Assembly: GCF_014042345.1 (NCBI RefSeq)
Contig: NZ_JACEZT010000006.1
Location: 248,001 to 312,000, forward strand
Source: Rugamonas brunnea
GTDB taxonomy: Bacteria > Pseudomonadota > Gammaproteobacteria > Burkholderiales > Burkholderiaceae_D
Direction: 5' to 3'
DNA: 64,000 nucleotides
The notes beneath the pieces are model-generated. The model saw only the letters and a program-made list of their open reading frames with translations, did no database searches and was not told the origin of the DNA. The translations under genes were made by a program, and so were the position numbers. Below, piece after piece: positions 40,934 through 49,415 of the stretch. Position 1 is the stretch's first letter, and every line of letters begins with the position of its first letter.

Positions 40934-42007
40934 TCAGGGCGCGGGCGGTTCCTGGGCGGTGCCTGCCGCATGGGACTGGGCCGCCGTGCCGCATAGCTGG
41001 CAGAAGTTGAGGAAGGCGTTTTTGCGCACCTTGCAGCGGCCGCAATGGTCGAACAGGCCGATGCCGCAGTGGGGGCAATAGTCGAGCGTCGTGTCCTTCA
41101 AATCCACGCTGCGTTCGCAACCGGGGCACAAGCCGTGGCCGAGCCGCTTCAGGGCCAGCTCGTAATTGAGCGTGGCGCGGCGTTGCACTTCCGGTAATGC
41201 CTCCTGTTGCTGCTGGCGGGCCAGGTAGCGCTGCAGGCCGACGATGGCCTGGCGCCCGATCACCACGGTGAGCAGGATGCCCACCAGGTAGCGCACATAG
41301 CCGCCGTAGCTGGGCAGATAGGGCACCAGCTCGACGAAGAAGGCGAAGCCGGCGAAGAAGATGAAACCCCACACGAACGGCCAGTAGGCGCTCTTGCGCT
41401 GTTTGGCGTACAGCCAGCCGGCCACGGCCAGCAGGGGCGCCGTCAGCATCAGCCGGTACAGGAAGATGTGCAGTTCGCGCCGGTGCATGGCCCGTTCCAG
41501 CGCGTCCAGCGCCGGCTTTTCCAGTTCCTTGCGCCGCAGGTTGGCGTGCTCGCGCTGCTGCTGCGCGTCCAGCAGCACCTGCTGTTGTTGCTGCACGGCC
41601 GACAGTGCCTGACGCTCGGCCGCTTTCAATTGATCGAGTTCGCGCGTGCGCGCCACCAGGTCCGGGTCCTGGTCGGGACGGGCCGTGGCGTGGCGCGTGG
41701 CCAGCCAGTTCTGGAACGTCTCCGCCGCCGCGCGCGTGTTCGCTTGCGCCACCTGGTGCTGCTGGCGGGCCTGGGCCAGCGCGTCGTTGGCCGCCGCCAT
41801 CACCTTGTCGGCATGCTCCTGCGCCGCGCGCACCTGGGCCGCCTGGCCGGGGTCGATGAACTGTTCCAGCGAGGGCAAGGGCTCGGCGCCGCCCAGATTG
41901 TTGACCAGCTTGCCGCCGAGGCCGATCAGGAACCAGGCGAACACGAAAGCGACCAGCCACAAGGCGCGCTGGAACCAGGTCTGCGAACGGCGCAAGGTCT
42001 TGCTCAT
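40934..42007 (-). CDS. Membrane protein with coiled coil and C-terminal zinc ribbons
   Basis: A 357-residue protein. One membrane segment near residues 14-34 is followed by a long coiled coil (about 55-190, rich in Ala/Gln: AALDA-type heptads, QQQQQVLLDAQQQRE), then three membrane segments (about 195-275: LMLTAPLLAVAGWLY, FVWGFIFFAGFAFFVELV, YLVGILLTVVIG). The C-terminus has four CxxC knuckles (CPGC, CPHC, CGRC, CQLC), enough for two zinc ribbons. CAGGAG lies before the ATG at 42007; longer readings cover GC-rich sequence with no support. Function unknown; a membrane-scaffold or redox/metal-sensing role would be guesswork. Confidence 0.78.
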   Translation of the reverse strand: MSKTLRRSQTWFQRALWLVAFVFAWFLIGLGGKLVNNLGGAEPLPSLEQFIDPGQAAQVRAAQEHADKVMAAANDALAQARQQHQVAQANTRAAAETFQNWLATRHATARPDQDPDLVARTRELDQLKAAERQALSAVQQQQQVLLDAQQQREHANLRRKELEKPALDALERAMHRRELHIFLYRLMLTAPLLAVAGWLYAKQRKSAYWPFVWGFIFFAGFAFFVELVPYLPSYGGYVRYLVGILLTVVIGRQAIVGLQRYLARQQQQEALPEVQRRATLNYELALKRLGHGLCPGCERSVDLKDTTLDYCPHCGIGLFDHCGRCKVRKNAFLNFCQLCGTAAQSHAAGTAQEPPAP

Positions 42008-42229
42008 GGAATCTCCTGTTGGCATGGTGATAAGGCCAATAGTAGCATTGTGGAAATGCTGGTGCGGCGATTTGTGGGCCGCGCCTGATGCGCACGCGGG
42101 GTGTCCGTGAGGGGGCCTGAGGGGGACGTAATGGCGCCGCATGCGCGGCTGCTTGCGGCCACCCGGGGCTGGTGGCATGATTGGCCGCTGGTATCGGGAG
42201 TGCGGCGCTGGTGCCGGAAGGAGAGGGGG

Positions 42230-43045
42230 ATGCGGTCCTGGATGTGGACGGTGGCTGGCGCATTGGCGCTGGCGTTCGTGACGCCGGCGCGCGCCGCGTC
42301 GCCGCTGCGCATCGCCTCGGACGACTGGTGTCCCTACATTTGCGTGGGCGGCGATGGCCGCAGCATCGCGTCCGGCTTCCTGGTCGGTGCCACGGCCCGG
42401 GCGCTGGAGCTGAACGGCCTGCCGGTGGAGCCGCAGCTGATGCCGCTCAACCGCGCACTTGCCCTGGTGCTGGCGGGCCAGATCGACGGGCTGTACGCGC
42501 CCTCCATCGACAGGCGCCTCGTCATGAGCGCGCCCCTGATCCGTTCGCGCGCCTGCTTTTACACCCGCAGCATCAGCTCCTGGCATTACCAGGGCATGGC
42601 CTCGCTGGCCCGGCAACAGCTGGGTGTGATCGCCGACTACGGCTACGACGACGGTCCGATGGATGCCTACCTAGCCAGGGAGCGGCACAACCACCATCTG
42701 GTGGAATTCAATTACGGCGAGGACGCGGGCGTGAAGAATATCCGCAAGCTGCTGTACGGCCGCTACGACGTCGTGCTTGAGCACGAAACGGTGATGGCCC
42801 ATCTGCTGGCCCAGTTGGGCGAGAAGAGTGCCGTGCGCCAGCGCGGCTGCCTGGAACACTACCTGCCGCTGGTGGTGGGCTTTTCGGCCCGGCTGGCGGA
42901 CGCCCATGACATCGCCCGCAAGCTCGATGCCGGGCTGGCGCAAATGAAAGCCTCGGGCGACTACGGACGCCTGCTGCAGCGCTACGAGATCAGCGATCCC
43001 GACCCAGGGCCGGCCGTCGCACACCATCCGGCGCCATTGCATTAA
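42230..43045 (+). CDS. Periplasmic solute-binding protein (type 2, amino-acid-like)
   Basis: A 271-residue SBP_bac_3-type protein. The signal peptide (MRSWMWTVAGALALAFVTPARA) is followed by PLRIASDDWCPYICVGGDG, the usual first strand and ligand loop, and later by DGLYAPSIDRRLVMSAPL and a C-terminal LAQMKASGDYGRLLQRYE. There are no ABC permease genes nearby, so it may be an orphan receptor or feed a signalling protein, as is common in this bacterial group. AGGAGAGGGGG lies just before the ATG at 42230; the open frame extends upstream but without a better start. Confidence 0.82.
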   Translation: MRSWMWTVAGALALAFVTPARAASPLRIASDDWCPYICVGGDGRSIASGFLVGATARALELNGLPVEPQLMPLNRALALVLAGQIDGLYAPSIDRRLVMSAPLIRSRACFYTRSISSWHYQGMASLARQQLGVIADYGYDDGPMDAYLARERHNHHLVEFNYGEDAGVKNIRKLLYGRYDVVLEHETVMAHLLAQLGEKSAVRQRGCLEHYLPLVVGFSARLADAHDIARKLDAGLAQMKASGDYGRLLQRYEISDPDPGPAVAHHPAPLH

Positions 43046-43145
43046 TTTTCACATTCTGCGCGATATCAAGACCGGTGCATTGCGCCGGCCACGGCGCGCG
43101 GCGCGCGCATACAATGCTCGGTTTTTTCCGTTTTTGAAAGCCATT

Positions 43146-44510
43146 ATGCTTCGCGCTCCAGAACTTCTCCTGCCCGCCGGTTCGCTGGCCAAGATGCACG
43201 CCGCCTTCGATTTCGGCGCCGACGCCGTGTACGCGGGCGCGCCGCGTTACAGCCTGCGGGTGCGCAACAACGAATTCTCGCGCCCGGAAGTGCTGGCGCA
43301 GGGCATCGAACAGGCGCACGCGCGCGGCAAACAGTTCTTCGTCGCCAGCAATATCTTCGCGCACAACAGCAAACTCAAGACTTACCTGCGCGACATGGAA
43401 CCGGTGATCGCCATGAAGCCGGACGCGCTGATCATGGCCGACCCCGGCCTGATCATGATGGTGCGCGACCAGTGGCCCGACATGCCTGTCCACCTGTCGG
43501 TGCAAGCCAATGCCGTGAACTGGGCCGACGTCAAGTTCTGGCATCGCATGGGCCTGACGCGCGTGATCCTGTCGCGCGAACTGTCGCTGGACGAGATCGA
43601 GGAAATCCGCCAGCGCTGCCCGGAAATGGAGCTGGAAGTGTTCGTGCACGGCGCGCTGTGCATCGCCTACTCGGGCCGCTGCCTGCTGTCGGGCTATTTC
43701 AACCACCGCGATTCCAACCAGGGCACCTGCACCAACTCCTGCCGCTGGGACTACAAGGTGATGAACGCGGGCGAGGATGCCAGCGGCGACCTGGCCCGCA
43801 TCCCCGTCGAGAGCATCAGCCTCAATTACCGCCAGGCGCTGGAGGAGGCCAATGCCTCATTCTCGTCCATGGGCGACCTGGAACGCCACCCGCTGGCCGA
43901 CCGGCCCTACATGATCGAGGAAGCCGAGCGCCCCGGCCAGCTGATGCCCATCCTGGAAGATGAGCATGGCACCTACATCATGAACTCCAAGGATCTGCGG
44001 GCCGTCGAGCACGTGGAACGGCTGGTCAAGATCGGTGTCGATTCGCTCAAGATCGAAGGGCGCACCAAGTCGCTGTACTACGCGGCCCGCACGGCCCAGG
44101 TGTACCGCACGGCCATCGACGACGCCGTGGCCGGCCGCCCGTTCAACATGGATCTGCTGGGCCAGTTGCAAGGCCTGGCCAACCGCGGCTACACGGATGG
44201 CTTCTACCAGCGCCACCACACCCAGGAGCACCAGAACTACATGGCCGGCGCGTCCGAACTGCACCGCAGCCAGTATGTGGGCGACGTGCAGGGCGTGCAC
44301 GATGGTTGGGCCGAAGTGGACGTGAAGAACCGCTTCGCCGTGGGCGACCAGCTGGAAGTGCTGCACCCGACCGGCAACACGCTGGTGCGGGTGGAGCAGA
44401 TCCAGTCGCTGGACGGCGCGCCCATGGACGCCGCGCCCGGCAGCGGCCACCGCGTGCGCATCGCGCTCGACCAGCGCTTCGACAAGGCGCTGCTGGCGCG
44501 CATGCTGTAA
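43146..44510 (+). CDS. trhP: U32 peptidase-family tRNA hydroxylation protein
   Basis: A 454-residue protein of the U32 (YegQ/TrhP) group, which hydroxylates uridine 34 of certain tRNAs using prephenate-derived chemistry. N-terminal APELLLPAGSLAKMHAAFDFGADAVYAG is the TIM-barrel start, and the signature ELEVFVHGALCIAYSGRCLLS with the CxxxC-containing GTCTNSCRWDY follows. These cysteines could hold an iron-sulfur cluster. KIEGRTKSLYYAARTA and the C-terminal small beta domain (FAVGDQLEVLHP) complete the family. It has the length of YegQ. It stands alone, and its functional call rests on family knowledge. Confidence 0.88.
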   Translation: MLRAPELLLPAGSLAKMHAAFDFGADAVYAGAPRYSLRVRNNEFSRPEVLAQGIEQAHARGKQFFVASNIFAHNSKLKTYLRDMEPVIAMKPDALIMADPGLIMMVRDQWPDMPVHLSVQANAVNWADVKFWHRMGLTRVILSRELSLDEIEEIRQRCPEMELEVFVHGALCIAYSGRCLLSGYFNHRDSNQGTCTNSCRWDYKVMNAGEDASGDLARIPVESISLNYRQALEEANASFSSMGDLERHPLADRPYMIEEAERPGQLMPILEDEHGTYIMNSKDLRAVEHVERLVKIGVDSLKIEGRTKSLYYAARTAQVYRTAIDDAVAGRPFNMDLLGQLQGLANRGYTDGFYQRHHTQEHQNYMAGASELHRSQYVGDVQGVHDGWAEVDVKNRFAVGDQLEVLHPTGNTLVRVEQIQSLDGAPMDAAPGSGHRVRIALDQRFDKALLARML

Positions 44511-44538
44511 CGGCCACGCCGCTTCCACCTTGAAATCG

Positions 44539-44568
44539 GCCGGCTCGCCATCCATATGGCGGGCCGGC
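44539..44568 (+). terminator. Candidate terminator after the U32 gene
   Basis: A 13-bp stem (44539-44551 GCCGGCTCGCCAT with 44556-44568, one G-U pair) encloses a four-base loop. It sits 28 bases after the stop, but no strong T-run follows, so the call is moderate. Confidence 0.5.
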
Positions 44569-44645
44569 GCCGCTTTGGCAGCCAGCACCCGGATGGTGTA
44601 GCATGCTGGACGGCCATGGCCGTGCCGGTAATTCAAGGATGGAAC

Positions 44646-45473
44646 ATGCAAATTCAAATCAACGATGTACTGCGTAGTTACATCGACCCGTTGACCGAGG
44701 CGGAATATGCGGCGCTGGAGCGCAGCATCCTGGTCGAAGGCTGCCGCGATGCGCTCGTGCTGTGGGGCGACGTGCTGGTGGACGGCCATAACCGTTATCA
44801 GATCTGCCAGCAGCATGGGGTGCCGTTCAAGGTCACCGAGAACACCAGCTTCAAGAGCCTGGACGACGTCAAGCTGTGGATGATCGACAACCACCTGGGC
44901 AGGCGCAGCGTGTCGGACTTCCAGCGTGGCGTGCTGGCCCTGCGCAAGAAGGAAATCATGGCCGCGCGCGCGGCCGAACTGGCGGCGGTGGCCGCCGCCG
45001 AGGACGCGGCCATCGCGCCGCCCGACCCCGAGGATGCGGCGGCCAAGCCAGCCAAGCCGGCCGCCATGCCGCTCGCCTCGCGCGAGGACATCGCGCGCGC
45101 CGCGCGTCTGAGCAGCAACACCATCAGCCAGATCGAGAAGATCCAGAAGACGGCCACGCCGGAACTGGTGGAGGCAGTCCGCTCGGGCACCATCTCCATC
45201 AACGCGGCCGCCACCGTGGCCTCGCTGCCGGAAGCAGCCCAGGTAGCGGCTGTAGCCGGCGGCAAGAAGCAGTTGCAGCAGGCCGCCAAGGAAGTGCGCG
45301 AACTGCGCGCGGCCATGCGTCCGCCCAAGGAGCCGAAAGAGGGCGACGAGCCCTTGTCGGAAGTGGAGCAACTGCGCGCCGAAATCGCCACCCTTAAACA
45401 GCGCAACGCGGCCCTGAAAGCCGAGAACGCGGCGCTGCAGGAGCGCATCGCGGCCTTGGTCGACGCGTCCTGA
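44646..45473 (+). CDS. Solitary ParB/Srx-like nuclease-fold protein with C-terminal coiled coil
   Basis: A 275-residue protein. The N-terminal ParB-like domain (residues 1-90) has LTEAEYAALERSILVEG, then the box ALVLWGDVLVDGHNRYQIC. A Pro/Ala-rich linker (about 115-145) leads to a helix-turn-helix-like segment (REDIARAARLSSNTISQIEKIQ), ISINAAATVASLPE and a C-terminal Leu/Glu heptad coiled coil (LRAEIATLKQRNAALKAENA). There is no parA gene or parS-like cluster beside it, so it is not an obvious partition protein. Similar orphan ParB-like genes occur in this group, sometimes linked to plasmid replication regulation. Function unknown. Confidence 0.75.
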   Translation: MQIQINDVLRSYIDPLTEAEYAALERSILVEGCRDALVLWGDVLVDGHNRYQICQQHGVPFKVTENTSFKSLDDVKLWMIDNHLGRRSVSDFQRGVLALRKKEIMAARAAELAAVAAAEDAAIAPPDPEDAAAKPAKPAAMPLASREDIARAARLSSNTISQIEKIQKTATPELVEAVRSGTISINAAATVASLPEAAQVAAVAGGKKQLQQAAKEVRELRAAMRPPKEPKEGDEPLSEVEQLRAEIATLKQRNAALKAENAALQERIAALVDAS

Positions 45474-45516
45474 TCCCCTCCACTCATCCACTCACCCACT
45501 CACACGGAGCCTGCCC

Positions 45517-47721
45517 ATGCTGAAACGTCATGCCCTGTTCGCCCTGTTGTGTGCCATGCCCGTGGGCGCCGCGCTGGCCGCGCCGCCCGCTGCCACGAAC
45601 GCCACCGTGCCGGCCGCCGATGCGGCGCGCTGGCGCAGCACCGCGCTGCGGGTGGACATCCTGCGCGACAAGTGGGGCATCCCGCATGTGTATGGCAAGA
45701 CGGACGCCGACGCCGTGTTCGGCATGATGTATGCGCAGGCCGAGGATGACTTCAAGCGGGTGGAGCTGAACTTCATCAACGCCATGGGGCGGCTGGCCGA
45801 AGTGCAGGGCGAGGCGGAGCTGTACCGCGACCTGCGCATGAAGCTGTTCATCAACCCGCAGCAGCTGAAGACCCAGTACGCCGCCAGCCCCGCATGGCTG
45901 AAGAAGCTGATGAACGCCTGGGCGGACGGCTTGAACTATTACCTGTACACCCATCCCCAGGTGCATCCACTGCTGCTGACGCGCTTCGAGCCGTGGATGG
46001 CGCTCAGCTTCAGCGAGGGCAGCATCGGCGGCGACATCGAGGACGTGGACCTGAAAGAGCTGGAGCGCTTCTACGGCAAGCGCGCCTACGTGCCGCTGGC
46101 CTACGCCGGCAGCGACCTCGATCAGGAACCGAGCGGCTCGAACGGCTTCGCCATCGCGCCCAGGCTGACCCGCGACGGCCACGCCCTGTTGCTGATCAAT
46201 CCCCACACCTCGTTCTACTTCCGGCCCGAGGTGCACGTCCACAGTGGCGAAGGCTTGAACGCCTATGGCGCCGTCACGTGGGGCCAGTTCTTCATCTACC
46301 AGGGTTTCAATGACCGGCTGGGCTGGATGCACACGTCCGGCGGCGGCGACGTGATCGATGAGTACCTGGAGACCGTGACGGAGAAGAATGGCCGCTACTT
46401 CTACCAGTACGGCAAGCAGCAGCGCGCGCTGAAGGCGGTCGACATCACGCTGCCGTACAAGACGGCAGACGGGATGGCGAAGAAAGTCATCACCGTCTAC
46501 TACAGCCACCGCGGCCCCATCGTGCGCGAGGCCGGCGGCAAGTGGGTCTCCGTGCGCCTGATGAACGATCCCATGCGCGCGCTCACGCAATCGTTCAGCC
46601 GCACCAAGGCCCGCGATTACGCCGCCTTCTACAAGGTGATGCAGTTGCGGACCAACTCGTCCAACAACACCGTGTACGCGGACGCGGACGGCAATATCGC
46701 CTACTTCCACGGCAATTTCATCCCCGTGCGCGACACGCGTTTCGATTTCACTCATCCGGTGGACGGCAGCAACCCGGCAACGGACTGGAAAGGGCTGCAC
46801 GAGGTAAAGGACACCATCACGCTGTTCAATCCGAAGAACGGCTGGATCCAGAACACCAACAACTGGCCGTTCACGGCGGCCGGCGAGTACAGTCCGCGCC
46901 AGCGCGACTATCCGGCCTATATGTCCGTCAATCCCGAGAATCCGCGCGGCGTCCATGCGGTGCGGGTGCTCAAGGATGCCAAAGACCTCACCATCGACAG
47001 CCTGATCGCCGCCGCCTACGACAGCCAGTTGACGGCGTTCGAGCCGCTGCTGCCCAAGCTGTTCCAGGACTACGACAGCCTGTCCGGCGACGAACCGCTG
47101 AAGGCCATGCTGGGGCCGCAGATCGCGGCACTGCGCGGCTGGGACATGCGCTTCGGGCTCGATTCCGTGCCCACCTCGCTGGCGATCTACTGGGCCCAGA
47201 ACCTGGCCGACACCTTCGGCCCGGCCGCCCACGCCAAGGAAGTGCTGGTGCTGGACTATATCGCCAATGCCATCACGCCGATGGACCGCCTGATGGCGCT
47301 GGCGCGCGCCTCGGACAAGTTGGCCGCCGACTTTGGCAACTGGCAGACGCCATGGGGCGAGATCAACCGCTTCCAGCGCCTGACGGGCGACATCGTGCAG
47401 CCGTTTGACGACAGCAAACCCAGCCTGCCGGTGCCGTTCGCGTCGGCCAACTGGGGTTCGCTGGCCGCATTCGGCATGACCTCCAAAGCCAACACCAAGC
47501 GCATCTATGGCGAGCGGGGCAACAGCTTCGTGGCGGCCGTGGAATTCGGCCCGCGCATCAAGGCGCGCAGCATCCTGGCCGGCGGCGAGAGCGGCGACCC
47601 GGCCTCGCCGCACTTCAACGACCAGGCGGCCATGTACGCGCGCGGCGAATTCAAGGACGTGCTGTTCTACAAGGAAGACGTGGAAAAGCACCTGGAACGG
47701 CGCTATCACCCGGGCCAGTAA
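45517..47721 (+). CDS. Penicillin-acylase-family Ntn hydrolase
   Basis: A 734-residue periplasmic precursor with signal peptide (MLKRHALFALLCAMPVGAALAA). The alpha chain includes DILRDKWGIPHVYGKTDAD and AEDDFKRVELNFINAMGRL. The probable autocatalytic cleavage site precedes Ser208 in EPSGSNGFAIAP; Ser208 would be the N-terminal nucleophile of the beta chain. Conserved stretches LLINPHTSFYF and YYSHRGPI and the active-site Asn region TNSSNNTVYADADGNIAYF support the fold. This family includes aculeacin-type and N-acyl-homoserine-lactone acylases, so quorum quenching or lipopeptide cleavage are options. The substrate cannot be told from sequence. Confidence 0.85.
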   Translation: MLKRHALFALLCAMPVGAALAAPPAATNATVPAADAARWRSTALRVDILRDKWGIPHVYGKTDADAVFGMMYAQAEDDFKRVELNFINAMGRLAEVQGEAELYRDLRMKLFINPQQLKTQYAASPAWLKKLMNAWADGLNYYLYTHPQVHPLLLTRFEPWMALSFSEGSIGGDIEDVDLKELERFYGKRAYVPLAYAGSDLDQEPSGSNGFAIAPRLTRDGHALLLINPHTSFYFRPEVHVHSGEGLNAYGAVTWGQFFIYQGFNDRLGWMHTSGGGDVIDEYLETVTEKNGRYFYQYGKQQRALKAVDITLPYKTADGMAKKVITVYYSHRGPIVREAGGKWVSVRLMNDPMRALTQSFSRTKARDYAAFYKVMQLRTNSSNNTVYADADGNIAYFHGNFIPVRDTRFDFTHPVDGSNPATDWKGLHEVKDTITLFNPKNGWIQNTNNWPFTAAGEYSPRQRDYPAYMSVNPENPRGVHAVRVLKDAKDLTIDSLIAAAYDSQLTAFEPLLPKLFQDYDSLSGDEPLKAMLGPQIAALRGWDMRFGLDSVPTSLAIYWAQNLADTFGPAAHAKEVLVLDYIANAITPMDRLMALARASDKLAADFGNWQTPWGEINRFQRLTGDIVQPFDDSKPSLPVPFASANWGSLAAFGMTSKANTKRIYGERGNSFVAAVEFGPRIKARSILAGGESGDPASPHFNDQAAMYARGEFKDVLFYKEDVEKHLERRYHPGQ

Positions 47722-47747
47722 ATACAAATAATCATAAGGTTGAGCTA

Positions 47748-48215
47748 ATGAGTCTGGAATCGGTACGGGCATTTTTCGCGGCGCGGCAGGTGGACCTGCC
47801 CATCATTGAACTGGAAGTGAGCACGGCCACGGTGGCGCTGGCGGCCGAGGCGCACGGCGTGGAGCCGGGCCGCATCGCCAAGACGCTGGCGTTCCGCCTC
47901 GGAGACGGCCGCGCCATCGTGCTGGTGGCCGCCGGCGACGCCCGCATCGACAACAAGAAGTTCAAGGACGCGCTGGGCAAGGGCAAGATGTTGCCGGCCG
48001 AGGAAGTGATGGAACTGACCGGCCACCCGGTGGGCGGCGTCTGCCCCTTCGGGCTGGCCCAGCCGCTGCCCGTCTACCTGGATGCGTCCCTGCGCGCCTA
48101 CGACGAAGTGATGCCGGCCGCCGGTGGCGTCCACACGGCCGTACGCATCACGCCGCAGCACATGGCCGAGATCACGGCCGGGTCCTGGGTCGACGTGTGC
48201 CAGGCGATGGTGTGA
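47748..48215 (+). CDS. YbaK/EbsC-type aminoacyl-tRNA deacylase
   Basis: A 155-residue YbaK/EbsC-family protein. It has the conserved core HGVEPGRIAKTLAFRLGDG, LVAAGDARIDNKKFKDALG and the C-terminal HPVGGVCPFGL and VMPAAGGVHTAVRITPQ loops. YbaK proteins remove mis-attached amino acids (for example Cys from tRNA-Pro) and act in the cytoplasm. AAGGTTGAG lies just upstream of the ATG, and 26 bases separate it from the acylase gene, so co-transcription is possible. Next to it is the convergent transsulfuration operon. Confidence 0.87.
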   Translation: MSLESVRAFFAARQVDLPIIELEVSTATVALAAEAHGVEPGRIAKTLAFRLGDGRAIVLVAAGDARIDNKKFKDALGKGKMLPAEEVMELTGHPVGGVCPFGLAQPLPVYLDASLRAYDEVMPAAGGVHTAVRITPQHMAEITAGSWVDVCQAMV

Positions 48216-48227
48216 ACGCGGCGTGAA

Positions 48228-49415
48228 CTAGATCGCGTCGAGCGCGGTGCGCAGGTCGCGCCGCAGGTCGTTCACGTCCTCGATGCCCACCGATAGCCGG
48301 ATCAGGCTGTCGCTGATGCCCAGCGCCGTGCGCTGCGCCAGTGGGATGGTGGCGTGCGTCATCAGGGCCGGGTGCTCGATCAGGCTCTCCACCCCGCCCA
48401 GGCTTTCGGCCAGCGCAAACAGGCGGCAGCTTTCCAGGAAGCGGCGGGCGCCGGCCAGGTCGGTGTCCAGGTCGATCGAGACGATGCCGCCGAAACCCGC
48501 CATCTGGCTCCGCGCCAGCTCGTGCTGCGGGTGCGAGGCCAGTCCCGGGTAGTACACGCGCCGCACCTCCGGCTGCGCCTCCAGCCAGCGCGCCAGTTCC
48601 AGCGCGCTGGCGCAGTGGCGCTCCATGCGCAGCGCCAGCGTCTTCACCCCGCGCAGCGCCAGGAAGCTGTCGAACGGGCCGGCGATGGCGCCCACCGCGT
48701 TCTGCAGGAAGGTCAGTTGTTCGCGCCACGCGTGCTGGTGCGCTTCGCCGGCCACCACGGCCATGCCGCCAATGATGTCGGAGTGGCCGTTCAGGTACTT
48801 GGTGGTGGAATGGACCACGATGTCGAAGCCGAATTCCAGCGGCCGCTGCACCATGGGGCTGGCGAAGGTGTTGTCGGCCACGGCGATGATGCCGCGCACG
48901 CGGCAGATTTCGGCCACCGTCTGCAAGTCGGCCAGCTTGAGCATGGGATTGGTCGGCGTCTCCACCCACACCATCCGGGTTTCCGGGCGCAGCGCGGCCA
49001 GCAGGTTGTCGGGCCGCGTCAGGTCCACGTAGCTGAAACTCAGGCCGGCGCTGCGGCGCCGCACCTTTTCGAACAGGCGGTAGCTGCCGCCGTACATGTC
49101 GTCGCCGGCCACGATGTGGGCGCCGGCGTCGGCTAGTTCCAGCACGGTGGAGATGGCGGCCAGTCCGGAGGCAAAGGCGTAACCCTGGGCGCCGCCTTCG
49201 AGGTCGGCCACGCAGCGCTCCAGCGCCCAGCGCGTGGGATTGTGCGAGCGGCCGTAATCGAGCCCCTTGTGCACGCCGGGGCTGTCCTGCACGTAGGTGG
49301 AAGTGGCGTAGATGGGCGGCATGATGGCGCCCGTGGACGGGTCGGGCGCCTGGCCGGCGTGGATCACGCGCGTGGCCAGCGCCGCTTTCGGCTGGGCGTG
49401 GTCGGACGGGTTCAC
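48228..49415 (-). CDS. Cystathionine gamma-lyase/gamma-synthase (PLP)
   Basis: A 395-residue Cys/Met-metabolism PLP enzyme. Family hallmarks are ATRVIHAGQAPDPSTGAIMPPIYATSTY (start), YGRSHNPTRWALE, FASGLAAISTVLELADAGAHIV, ETPTNPMLKLADL, VADNTFASP, and the PLP lysine in HSTTKYLNGHSD. It overlaps the cystathionine beta-synthase gene by four bases, so it is the second step of a reverse transsulfuration pair: cystathionine to cysteine, 2-oxobutanoate and ammonia. Gamma-synthase and gamma-lyase are not separable by eye; the partner gene favours gamma-lyase. Confidence 0.87.
   Translation of the reverse strand: MNPSDHAQPKAALATRVIHAGQAPDPSTGAIMPPIYATSTYVQDSPGVHKGLDYGRSHNPTRWALERCVADLEGGAQGYAFASGLAAISTVLELADAGAHIVAGDDMYGGSYRLFEKVRRRSAGLSFSYVDLTRPDNLLAALRPETRMVWVETPTNPMLKLADLQTVAEICRVRGIIAVADNTFASPMVQRPLEFGFDIVVHSTTKYLNGHSDIIGGMAVVAGEAHQHAWREQLTFLQNAVGAIAGPFDSFLALRGVKTLALRMERHCASALELARWLEAQPEVRRVYYPGLASHPQHELARSQMAGFGGIVSIDLDTDLAGARRFLESCRLFALAESLGGVESLIEHPALMTHATIPLAQRTALGISDSLIRLSVGIEDVNDLRRDLRTALDAI

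Noticed and set aside
44646..45473. Plasmid partition locus or replication origin
   Set aside because: There is no parA, repA, iteron or parS-like cluster near the ParB-like gene, and the surrounding genes look chromosomal.
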